The position numbers were made by a program, and so were the translations under genes. A stretch of 29,416 bases of DNA, taken from the NCBI GenBank assembly GCA_038116915.1, contig JAYOEU010000036.1:1-29416 (forward strand). The letters run 5' to 3'. This document shows positions 22,988 to 29,416 of this stretch, in pieces; the first letter of the stretch is position 1, and the number at the start of each line of letters is the position of its first letter. Under the pieces are notes generated by a model that did not search any database, had not been told where the DNA came from, and saw nothing but the letters and a program-made list of their open reading frames with translations. This DNA is from JADHLJ01 sp038116915. GTDB taxonomy: Bacteria; Pseudomonadota; Alphaproteobacteria; Thalassobaculales; Thalassobaculaceae.

Positions 22988-23875
22988 TCATGGCGCGTCG
23001 GGGTCCGCCGCCTGAATCAACAGCCACTCGCGGAACGCCGCGATCTTAGGCTCGTTCGCCGACGCCTTGGGGCAGACGATCCAATAGGCGAAGGGAGCCG
23101 GCAGCGACTCCTGCATCGGCCTGACCAGACGCCCGCCCGCCAGATCGAGCGCCGCCAGCGCGCTCCGGGCCAGCGCCACGCCCTGGCCGGCGACGGCGGC
23201 ATCGATCGCCAGACTGGTATCCGAGAAGACCGGGCCCTGATCCGCGATGCCGGCGGGGACGCCGAAGGAGATCAGCCATTGCCGCCAGCCGGCGCGATCG
23301 CGGTCGTGAAGCAGGGTGTGGCGCCGCAGATCGCCGGGCCGTTCCAGCAGCGCCCAGGGAGTCAGCAGAGCGGGCCCGCAAACCGGATAGATTTCCTCCT
23401 TGCACAACCTTTGCACGTGGAGATGCGGCCAGTCGCCGGTGCCATGCCGAACCGCAAGATCGATATCGTCGCTCGCGAAATCGGTGTGCCGGCGCGAGGC
23501 GCTGATCCTCAGATCAATCTCCGGATGGGCGGCGGAAAAGTCGCCGAGACGCGGCACAAGCCACTTGTTGGCGAAGTTCGGCGATACGGTCACCGTGAGA
23601 ACGGCGTCGCGTTTGGCCAGCGCCTCGGCGCCGGCGCGCAGGCTTTCCAGCGCCTCGCGGGCATGAACGAGGTAGATCCGGCCGGCATCGGTCAGGTTCA
23701 GGCCCCGGTGCCGGCGGTCGAACAACCGGACGCCGAGCGCTTCCTCCAATTCGCGAATTTGATGACTGATGGCACCTTGCGTCAGGTTGAGTTCTTCCGC
23801 CGCACGAGTGAAATTCAATAGTCTCGCTGCGGTTTCAAAACTCCTGAGCCCGGTTGTACTTGGCAGGATCGGCAT
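22988..23875 (-). CDS. LysR-family transcriptional regulator (GcvA-like)
   Basis: This 295-residue regulator has the N-terminal winged helix (SFETAARLLNFTRAAEELNL at 13-32, then TQGAISHQIRELEEALGVRL) and the C-terminal periplasmic-binding-like effector domain with VTVSPNFANKWLVPRLGDFS near 114 and IDLRISAS near 140, which is the GcvA subgroup. It diverges from chrA across 144 bp, the usual position for a regulator of its neighbour, and a LysR-type site lies in the gap. GcvA-like proteins have many targets, so control of chrA is inferred from position only. Confidence 0.92.
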   Translation of the reverse strand: MPILPSTTGLRSFETAARLLNFTRAAEELNLTQGAISHQIRELEEALGVRLFDRRHRGLNLTDAGRIYLVHAREALESLRAGAEALAKRDAVLTVTVSPNFANKWLVPRLGDFSAAHPEIDLRISASRRHTDFASDDIDLAVRHGTGDWPHLHVQRLCKEEIYPVCGPALLTPWALLERPGDLRRHTLLHDRDRAGWRQWLISFGVPAGIADQGPVFSDTSLAIDAAVAGQGVALARSALAALDLAGGRLVRPMQESLPAPFAYWIVCPKASANEPKIAAFREWLLIQAADPDAP

Positions 23876-23883
23876 GGCTAACC

Positions 23884-23904
23884 ATTAATATTTTTCATGC
23901 TAAT
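23884..23904. promoter_or_regulatory. Possible LysR-type operator in the lysR/chrA gap
   Basis: ATTAATATTTTTCATGCTAAT has the interrupted dyad ATTA-(N)2-AT / AT-(N)2-TAAT, an AT-rich form that suits the T-N11-A pattern of LysR-type sites. It lies 9 nt upstream of the lysR start, where binding would repress that gene, and about 115 nt from the chrA start. Confidence 0.35.
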
Positions 23905-24019
23905 AATAGAACAATTCGCTTCCGGTTGGAAGTCGTGCCGTGCACTCTCGCTGCAACGTTATGGGCGTGAGACCGGATCTGTTTCCTGATCCTGTATCGG
24001 CTCCGAGGGGGAATGGGCA

Positions 24020-25399
24020 ATGACTGGAAATGACGAGCGAAAGAACGTGCCGGAGGTTCCTGGTCTTGGCGAGGCTTTCCGGGTCTGGCTGAAAATCGGT
24101 TTGCTGAGTTTCGGCGGACCGGCGGGGCAGATCGCGATGATGCACCGGACCGTTGTCGAGGAACGCAAATGGATCGATGAGGCACGGTTTCTGCATGCAC
24201 TCAACTATTGCATGTTGCTTCCAGGTCCCGAGGCACAGCAGCTCGCAACCTATATCGGTTGGTTGATGCACCGCACATTCGGGGGCCTGATCGCCGGTCT
24301 GCTGTTCATCATTCCGGGCGCGCTGGTCATGCTCGCCCTGTCGATCATATACGTTCTCTACGCGGATCTGCCGCTGGTTGACGCGGCGTTTCTCGGGGTC
24401 AAGGCCGCGGTCCTGATCATCGTCGTCGAGGCGGTGATCCGGATCGGCAAACGCGCGCTTCGGTCCACGGCGATGGTGATGATGGCCGGCGCCGCTTTCA
24501 TCGCCATATTCGCCTTTGCGGTACCGTTTCCGGTCATCGTCGCCGGAGCCGGACTGATCGGGTTCTTGGGCGGCATCCTGCGTCCGGATTCCTTCGTCGT
24601 CTTGAAAGGCCGAAATGTGGAGGCCGACCGGGCGGGCAGCGTGATCGACGCGATGGCCGCCGCCGGCGAACTCGATCACACAAAGCCTTCCTTCTCCCGG
24701 GCCGCCTTGCTGTTGGTGATATTCGGCATCCTGTGGGCCGGACCGGTTCTGGTGCTGAACGCCAAGCTCGGGCCGGATCACGTCTTCACCCAGCAATCGG
24801 AGTTCTTCAGTAAGCTCGCGGTGGTCACCTTCGGCGGCGCTTATGCGGTGCTGGCCTACATGGCGCAGCAGGCGGTCGACGCGTTCGGTTGGATGACGCC
24901 TGAGGAGATGCTGGATGGTCTCGGCCTCGCGGAGACGACGCCGGGCCCGCTGATCCTGGTGACCCAGTTCGTCGGCTTCCTCGGCGCGCACCGCCACGCC
25001 GCCGGGCTGGACCCGGTGCTGGCCGGGACGATCGGATCGGCGATCACGCTCTGGGTGACCTTCACGCCGTGCTTCCTTTGGATCTTCCTCGGGGCGCCCT
25101 ATGTGGAGAGGTTGCGCGACAATATGCATATCGCCGCCGCCCTGTCCGGGATCACGGCCGCCGTCGTGGGCGTCGTCCTCAACCTCGCGGTCTGGTTCGG
25201 CCTGCATGTCAGCTTCGCGACCATCGGCGATGACGAAGTATTCGGCGCAGCGTTCCCGGTTCCGGATCTCGCGTCGGCAAATCCTGGCAGCATCGCCCTG
25301 ACCATCCTCGCCGGCGCCATGCTGCTGTGGTGGCACCAGGGCGTGTTCAGGACCCTGGCGGCCTGCGCGGTTCTCGGGATGGGCCTGTCGTTGGTTTGA
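24020..25399 (+). CDS. chrA: Chromate efflux transporter, ChrA (CHR) family
   Basis: This 459-residue inner-membrane protein has the two-domain (long-chain) CHR layout. The first half carries LLSFGGPAGQIAMMHR near residue 28 and LPGPEAQQLATYIGW at 67-81; the second half repeats the pattern as VVTFGGAYAVLAYMAQQAV near 270 and LGLAETTPGPLILVTQFVGF near 303. Such proteins export chromate, and the fold has about ten or more membrane segments. The ATG at 24020 has AGGGGGAATGGGCA before it. It diverges from a GcvA-like LysR gene. Some long-chain members do not give chromate resistance, so the substrate is taken from family membership. Confidence 0.92.
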   Translation: MTGNDERKNVPEVPGLGEAFRVWLKIGLLSFGGPAGQIAMMHRTVVEERKWIDEARFLHALNYCMLLPGPEAQQLATYIGWLMHRTFGGLIAGLLFIIPGALVMLALSIIYVLYADLPLVDAAFLGVKAAVLIIVVEAVIRIGKRALRSTAMVMMAGAAFIAIFAFAVPFPVIVAGAGLIGFLGGILRPDSFVVLKGRNVEADRAGSVIDAMAAAGELDHTKPSFSRAALLLVIFGILWAGPVLVLNAKLGPDHVFTQQSEFFSKLAVVTFGGAYAVLAYMAQQAVDAFGWMTPEEMLDGLGLAETTPGPLILVTQFVGFLGAHRHAAGLDPVLAGTIGSAITLWVTFTPCFLWIFLGAPYVERLRDNMHIAAALSGITAAVVGVVLNLAVWFGLHVSFATIGDDEVFGAAFPVPDLASANPGSIALTILAGAMLLWWHQGVFRTLAACAVLGMGLSLV

Positions 25400-25414
25400 C
25401 GGCGGCCTGTCAGA

Positions 25415-25732
25415 TCAGGGCTGCGGTCCCCAGGGCGCGTTGAACATCAGCTTGTTCTGCTGGGATTGCAGCATGGGACGCAGCTTGGCCGCGAATGCCA
25501 TGAACTCACCATCGGCGAAGACCCTTGCCCAATGCGCCCGGCGGTCCGCGTCGTCCTCGAAGCGCCAGAGGTGGGTGAGCGTGTTCATCGCGCCGATATC
25601 ACCGGTGAAATAACCGCAAAGTTTGCCGGCGTGCTTCTCCAGGGCCGGCCAGCCTTCCTTGTGATAGAGCTCGACGACATCGTTCATCTTGCCGACGACG
25701 ACCGTGTAGGTCCGCAGTTCGTACAGCGCCAT
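25415..25732 (-). CDS. NIPSNAP family protein
   Basis: This 105-residue soluble protein of the dimeric alpha/beta-barrel NIPSNAP family begins ALYELRTYTVVVGKMNDVVE and contains LCGYFTGDIGAMNTLTHLW near residue 38 and DRRAHWARVFADGEF near 63, the classic family pattern. No catalytic residues are known; members often accompany monooxygenases or catabolic genes. It converges on chrA with a gap of 15 nt and diverges from a luciferase-like monooxygenase across 252 bp, in which I see no gene. Confidence 0.92.
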   Translation of the reverse strand: MALYELRTYTVVVGKMNDVVELYHKEGWPALEKHAGKLCGYFTGDIGAMNTLTHLWRFEDDADRRAHWARVFADGEFMAFAAKLRPMLQSQQNKLMFNAPWGPQP

Positions 25733-25984
25733 TTTGACCTCCGTTGGTGAATCCTGGTGGTTTGCCCGCCGCCATCATGGCGTGGCCGGGCCGGCGCGTC
25801 AGCCGCAACCGGGCTTGTGAACGCCGGCTCGGGCCCAAACACCGTCTCCATGATGCAAATCTCGTATTCAATCGGCATCCCGGACCTGATCGCTCGACGA
25901 AGTCCGTGCATTTGTTTGGCGGTTGCGGTCCCTCGCGCTAGGCTTGGTGGTGCTCTCAAATACCAACCGCGAGCGGAGGCCCTC

Positions 25985-27088
25985 ATGGATTTCGGCATCT
26001 TCAATCTGCTGCAGCACCGCGATCGCTCCAAGCCGCCGAGCGCGGTGATCGCCGAGGCGCTGGAACATGTCCGGCTTGCCGAGGAACTGGGATTCAGCCG
26101 GGCCTGGTTCGCCGAGCATCATTTCTCGAACTACAGCCTTTGCCCGTCGCCGCTGATCTTCTGCAATCAGGTCGCGGCCACGACAAAGCGGATCCGGGTC
26201 GGTTGCGCGGTGCTGATCCTGCCTCTGCACACGCCGGCGCGGGTAATCGCCGAAATCGCGTTGGTCGACGCACTGTCCGGCGGCCGGCTCGATGTGGGCG
26301 TTGGCAGCGGCTATCAGCATTACGAGTTCGAGCGGCTGGCCGCCGATATCACCGAGAACAAGATCGTGTTCAACGAGATGCTCGACATGATCGATCAGGG
26401 GCTGCGGCAACCGCATTTCAGCTATGACGGCAAAAAACTGAGCCAGTTGCAGACGGCGATCAACGTGCAGCCGGTTCAGAGCCCGCGTCCGCCGATCTGG
26501 ATCGCCGGCGCCGATCCGAACAGCCACCGCCGCTGCGCCCGCGACGGCTTCATCCCGTTTATTTCCGGCGGGATCGAAAGCCCGGAACGGATCCGCGCGA
26601 TGCGCGACCAGATCGAGCGCTGCTACATCGAGGAGGGCAAGGACCCAGCGACGGTCCCGCTCGGCGTGCTCCGTTTCGTCTGCGTCAGCGACGACCCGGC
26701 GGTCATCGACCGCTATGTCGACGGCGCCCGATTCCAGAAACGCATCGCCATGTCCCTGCGCCACCGCAAGGAGACTATGGTCGACGACTACATGGTGGAA
26801 GAGGTGCCGTTCCCGAACGAGCCGAGCCTCGAGCAGGTCGCCGAGAACGTGATCGCCGGTACCGCCGAGCAGGTCGCCGAGCGGCTCTGCCGGGAGATCG
26901 AGCTCTATGGGCCGCGTCATATGGCGAATTATTTCGCCGTGGGCGACGTGCCGCATCGGGCGGTGATGAACTCGATCGAGCAATTCGCCACCAAGGTCGT
27001 GCCGATGATCGAGGCGCATTTCGGCAAGCCGCTGGACCGGATCTGCGATACGCCGATGCCGACGCCGGTGCCGCTGGCGGCGGAATGA
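25985..27088 (+). CDS. Luciferase-like (LLM class) flavin-dependent monooxygenase
   Basis: This 367-residue TIM-barrel oxidoreductase uses reduced flavin (FMN or F420 type) with oxygen. It begins MDFGIFNLLQHRDRS and shows ELGFSRAWFAEHHFSNYSLC near 37, the IRVGCAVLILPLHTPARVIA stretch near 71, LDALSGGRLDVGVGSGYQH-like sequence near 95, and PPIWIAGADPNS near 169. I chose the ATG at 25985, after GCGGAGG, where the family sequence begins; the frame extends 76 codons upstream without similarity. An SDR gene follows 13 nt later, so the two are an operon and may act in sequence on one substrate, which is not known. Confidence 0.9.
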   Translation: MDFGIFNLLQHRDRSKPPSAVIAEALEHVRLAEELGFSRAWFAEHHFSNYSLCPSPLIFCNQVAATTKRIRVGCAVLILPLHTPARVIAEIALVDALSGGRLDVGVGSGYQHYEFERLAADITENKIVFNEMLDMIDQGLRQPHFSYDGKKLSQLQTAINVQPVQSPRPPIWIAGADPNSHRRCARDGFIPFISGGIESPERIRAMRDQIERCYIEEGKDPATVPLGVLRFVCVSDDPAVIDRYVDGARFQKRIAMSLRHRKETMVDDYMVEEVPFPNEPSLEQVAENVIAGTAEQVAERLCREIELYGPRHMANYFAVGDVPHRAVMNSIEQFATKVVPMIEAHFGKPLDRICDTPMPTPVPLAAE

Positions 27089-27101
27089 CGGGAGGCGGGC
27101 G

Positions 27102-27884
27102 ATGATCCTGAAGAACCGGAATGCAATCGTCACCGGTGCCGGCGTGGGGATCGGCGCCGCCGCCGCCCTGGCCCTCGCCGAGGCCGGCGCCAAGGTCGCC
27201 ATCGTGGATATCGATGGCGCCGCCGCCGAGGCGATGGCCGCGAAAATCGCCGATGCGGGCGGCACCGCGATTGCGGTCGTGGCCGATTGCGGCGATGTCG
27301 CCCAGATCCAATCCATGGTGGAGCGGACGGTCGAAGCCTTCGGTGGGCTGGACATCATTCTCAACAATGCCGGCGTCACCCGCCGCGCGGACATCATGGA
27401 TCTGACCGAGGCCGACTGGGACCGTATTCACCGGGTCAATGCCAAGGGCGTGTTCTTCTGTTTGAAGGCGGCCGCCGCGCAAATGATCAAGCAGGGCGGC
27501 GGTGGGCGGATCATCAACATCGCCTCGATCGCCGGGCGCGGCTATGCCGGAACATCGAACGCCGCCTATGCCGCCAGCAAGGGCGCGGTGATCAGCCTTA
27601 CCTATACCGCATCCCAGCAACTGGCGCGGCACGACATCAACGTCAACGCGGTCTGCCCCGGCGTGACCGAGACGGCGCTCTCTCGCGCCAACCTGACGGT
27701 CCGGGCCGAGCAGGAGGGGATCAGTGTCGAGGAGATGACCAAGCGCCGGGCCGCGATGATCCCGATCGGCCGGCCCAACGATCCGGAGGACATTGCCGCG
27801 ATGGTGGTCTTTCTCGCCTCGCCCGCGTCGCGGAATATCACCGGCCAGGCCTTCAACGTCGATGGCGGGATCGTCACCAGCTAG
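27102..27884 (+). CDS. SDR family oxidoreductase (FabG-like), partner of the monooxygenase
   Basis: This classical short-chain dehydrogenase of 260 residues has TGAGVGIG (11-18), D36 in AIVDIDGA favouring NAD(H), NNAG at 88-91, S142, and Y156/K160 in YAASKG. The C-terminal QAFNVDGG is typical. It starts 13 nt after the luciferase-like gene (GGAGGCGGGCG before the ATG) and so is probably co-transcribed and acts on a related alcohol or ketone. A 6-bp hairpin begins at its stop codon (27884-27899). Confidence 0.92.
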   Translation: MILKNRNAIVTGAGVGIGAAAALALAEAGAKVAIVDIDGAAAEAMAAKIADAGGTAIAVVADCGDVAQIQSMVERTVEAFGGLDIILNNAGVTRRADIMDLTEADWDRIHRVNAKGVFFCLKAAAAQMIKQGGGGRIINIASIAGRGYAGTSNAAYAASKGAVISLTYTASQQLARHDINVNAVCPGVTETALSRANLTVRAEQEGISVEEMTKRRAAMIPIGRPNDPEDIAAMVVFLASPASRNITGQAFNVDGGIVTS

Positions 27885-27969
27885 GGTCCGGCGGGACCCG
27901 TCGCGACCGGCGCGACGCGCCTTCCTCGGGGTGAGTCCTCCTGCGATGGCCGATCATTCACCCCCGGTG
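27884..27969. repeat. Possible degenerate interspersed repeat with hairpins
   Basis: After the SDR stop are a hairpin GGGTCC(GGCG)GGACCC at 27884-27899, a second GTCGCG/CGCGAC at 27900-27916, then CTTCCTCGGGGTGAG and, about 30 nt on, CATTCACCCCC. The GGGTGAG ... TTCACCC pair and the leading GACCC recall the element at 7730-7834, but similarity is partial. It fills the gap before the MOSC gene and may be a degraded copy. Confidence 0.35.
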
Positions 27970-28032
27970 CCTTGTCGACGGAACCTCGCTTCATTACCCT
28001 GAACCAAACCAAGACCCGCCGGGAGAATCCTC

Positions 28033-28587
28033 ATGGCCAGACACCTTTCCCGTGAAGAACTGCAGGCCGGCCTGCCGGACATTCTCGCCTCGCCAAAGGA
28101 TAACGGGCGGATTGAAGGGATCGTGGTTCGTCCCGCCTCGGAACAACGCCGGGAGGTCGAGAGCATCGGCATCAGCCTCGCCGGAGGTCTGGAAGGCGAT
28201 CACTGGGCCAAGGGATGCTGGAAATCCACCGAGGCGGGCGATCCGCATCCGGACGTGCAGATCTGCATCATGAACTCGCGCTGCATCGCGCTGATCGCCC
28301 AGGACCGCGACAACTGGGCGCCGGCGGGGGACAACCTGTTTGTCGACATGGATCTGACCCCCGGCAATCTGCCTCCCGGCACCCGGCTTTCGGTCGGCAC
28401 CGCCGAGATCGAAATCACCGACACCCCGCACAAGGGCTGCGCCAAGTTCATCAAGCGCTATGGCCGCGATGCCTGCGTCTTCGTGAACATGGGCGACGGC
28501 GACACATATAAGCTGCGGGGAATTTACGCCCGCGTCGTCAAGGACGGGCGCCTCGCCGTCGGCGATGCGATGACGAAGATCGGGTAG
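28033..28587 (+). CDS. MOSC domain-containing protein
   Basis: This 184-residue soluble protein has the MOSC (molybdenum cofactor sulfurase C-terminal) fold: GRIEGIVVRPASEQR near 25, ISLAGGLEGDHWAKG near 48, NLFVDMDLTPGNLPPGTRL near 101, and ITDTPHKGCAKFIKRYG near 128, where C136 is the conserved cysteine of the family. Other MOSC proteins (YiiM-like, mARC) use molybdenum cofactor to reduce N-hydroxylated compounds; the exact role of this stand-alone form is not known. GGGAGAAT lies before the ATG. It follows the repeat-like gap after the SDR. Confidence 0.88.
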   Translation: MARHLSREELQAGLPDILASPKDNGRIEGIVVRPASEQRREVESIGISLAGGLEGDHWAKGCWKSTEAGDPHPDVQICIMNSRCIALIAQDRDNWAPAGDNLFVDMDLTPGNLPPGTRLSVGTAEIEITDTPHKGCAKFIKRYGRDACVFVNMGDGDTYKLRGIYARVVKDGRLAVGDAMTKIG

Positions 28588-28591
28588 AAAA

Positions 28592-28620
28592 CACCGCTAC
28601 ATTTTTTGTTTCTGGCGGTG
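28592..28620. other. Hairpin with a T-tract in the loop after the MOSC gene
   Basis: CACCGC (28592-28597) and GCGGTG (28615-28620) flank a 17-nt loop that contains ATTTTTTGTTT. The stem is short and the T-tract is within the loop, so it is not a standard terminator. It marks the change from GC-rich genes to the AT-rich right edge. Confidence 0.4.
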
Positions 28621-28747
28621 CGGAATCCGATTGATTGAGCATCAGGTTCTGCAACCGGTTTGAATTCCCGGATAACATGATAGCACTTCATCTGGTTTGA
28701 GTGCGGCGCCCATGCGATGGTCTGCGAAATGATCAGAGGATTGGGAT

Positions 28748-29416
28748 GTGTCGGGTTTTAATTATTCACGTTTTCACCTGGTTCTATTCGTGGCGCCAAT
28801 CTTAATTTTATTGTCTGGTAAAGTATTTAGTGGTGTTAAAAATGAAATAATTTGTCCAGAGATATTAAAAAATATTTGCGACATAGCAAAAATTCACGAA
28901 CTGGTAGTTCTTCAAAGTAAGATAGATGCTGCGGTAAACACGGACATCGCAGATGTTGTCGCGCGGCAGGAAGAGGCCTTCTCCGCGATTCCCGAAGTGC
29001 CGCATATCGCGGTCGTGATTCGCTATTTGATGGAGGCAAATCGCTCAGGCCAAAACAAAAAATACCGTGAATCCATCGTAAGCAACGGATGGCGTCACGC
29101 TTTGACTCAGTATCGGAGATCTCGTTCTTCGAACTCCGCGGGAGAGGTCCTGGATCTGCTGGATATTCTGGATCTGGTCTACGAAAATGTTGACCCTTTG
29201 GCGGCGCGGGAGGGTTTGGCAAGCGTCGTGGAGACCAGCCAATCCAAGAATGAATTCACTCAAGGCTTTGTGCTCGCCGAAGTGGGATACGCCTTGGGGC
29301 GATGGGGGGACCGCAGTGCAGGATTGGATTGGTTGACGCGTGCTCGGGAACATGCACGGAAAAGTTCGGCAATCGGAAAAGATGGAGAGGAAACGCGGTT
29401 TCGCCTCCTAGAGCGG
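28748..29416 (+). CDS. Membrane-anchored protein of unknown function, partial (runs off the right edge)
   Basis: A frame of 223 codons is open from a GTG at 28748 to the last base of the window. AGAGGA stands 7 nt before the GTG. The protein begins VSGFNYSRFHLVLFVAPILI, with a hydrophobic stretch at about 9-27 that could be a signal peptide or membrane anchor, then C36 and C44 in EIICPEILKNICD. The rest is soluble and mostly helical, with an abundance of polar residues, and the last part (AEVGYALGRWGDRSAGLDWL, then TRAREHARK) looks like one tetratricopeptide-type helix pair. The first 150 bases are much richer in A and T than the rest of the window, unlike the GC-rich neighbours, which suggests acquired DNA. 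An ATG at 28746 in another frame stops after 19 codons. I do not recognise the family. Confidence 0.6.
   Translation, partial: MSGFNYSRFHLVLFVAPILILLSGKVFSGVKNEIICPEILKNICDIAKIHELVVLQSKIDAAVNTDIADVVARQEEAFSAIPEVPHIAVVIRYLMEANRSGQNKKYRESIVSNGWRHALTQYRRSRSSNSAGEVLDLLDILDLVYENVDPLAAREGLASVVETSQSKNEFTQGFVLAEVGYALGRWGDRSAGLDWLTRAREHARKSSAIGKDGEETRFRLLER

Noticed and set aside
22484..23821. Open frame of 445 codons on the + strand opposite the channel and LysR genes
   Set aside because: It is a shadow of the LysR gene, has no ribosome site or family, and crosses two unrelated genes.
23900..25336. Long open frame of 478 codons on the - strand opposite chrA
   Set aside because: It is charged low-complexity sequence and overlaps a secure membrane transporter gene.
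25868..27397. Long open frame of 509 codons on the - strand opposite the monooxygenase and SDR genes
   Set aside because: It spans two genes with clear families and shows no domain of its own.
28746..28805. ATG two bases before the chosen GTG at the right edge
   Set aside because: Its frame stops after 19 codons, whereas the GTG frame stays open to the window end.
28836..29353. Overlapping - strand frames of 128 and 102 codons at the right edge
   Set aside because: Their sequences lack recognisable features and they oppose the better-supported + strand gene.

Overview
The window is GC-rich, gene-dense chromosomal DNA from an alphaproteobacterium, most likely a free-living, aerobic, heterotrophic member of the Rhodospirillales or a related group. 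This is inferred from several things: tripartite TRAP transporters, a Coq7-type ubiquinone hydroxylase, a GcvA-like LysR regulator, a GluQ-type synthetase, and two kinds of interspersed inverted repeat that resemble elements scattered through alphaproteobacterial genomes. I see no rRNA, tRNA, CRISPR array, prophage or insertion-sequence transposase.

Layout. 1-5.7 kb: the end of one TRAP operon (dctQM, + strand) converges on a GFA-family gene and a second, complete TRAP operon (dctP-dctQ-dctM, - strand). A divergent intergenic region carrying a 9-bp inverted repeat separates dctP from an AidB-like acyl-CoA dehydrogenase (5.9-7.7 kb). A MITE-like repeat follows, then an overlapping operon of a DedA/YqaA membrane protein, DsbB and Coq7, which converges on an HNH endonuclease. 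10.3-12.0 kb: an alpha/beta-hydrolase esterase diverges from glutamyl-Q tRNA(Asp) synthetase. A second MITE-like repeat lies at 12.06-12.18 kb. 12.2-17.4 kb (all - strand): class IV aminotransferase, DHA2 drug exporter, MutY, a dihaem cytochrome c and a cytochrome c'. 17.7-19.5 kb: a three-gene corrinoid module (B12-binding protein, DUF1638, 'virulence factor' family) with no methyltransferase or reactivase beside it. 19.7-22.0 kb: a TetR regulator, a ceramidase-like membrane protein and an SDR. 22.0-22.25 kb: a compact, structured candidate transcription unit encoding a 26-residue peptide behind a 16-nt perfect anti-16S Shine-Dalgarno sequence, ended by a strong terminator. Next come a TRIC/UPF0126 channel gene with a homopolymer frameshift, a LysR regulator divergent from the chromate transporter ChrA, a NIPSNAP protein, a luciferase-like monooxygenase with an SDR, and a MOSC protein. 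The right edge is AT-rich and carries a GTG-started, membrane-anchored gene of unknown function that runs off the window.

How the genes work together. The TRAP operons import organic acids or related solutes. DedA-DsbB-Coq7 concern the envelope, disulfide formation and the quinone pool. The two c-type cytochromes fit periplasmic electron transfer. The corrinoid module suggests methyl-group transfer with partners elsewhere in the genome. The most unusual parts are the small-peptide transcript at 22.0-22.25 kb, the orphan corrinoid module, the repeated GGAAACA sites before it, and the right-edge gene.
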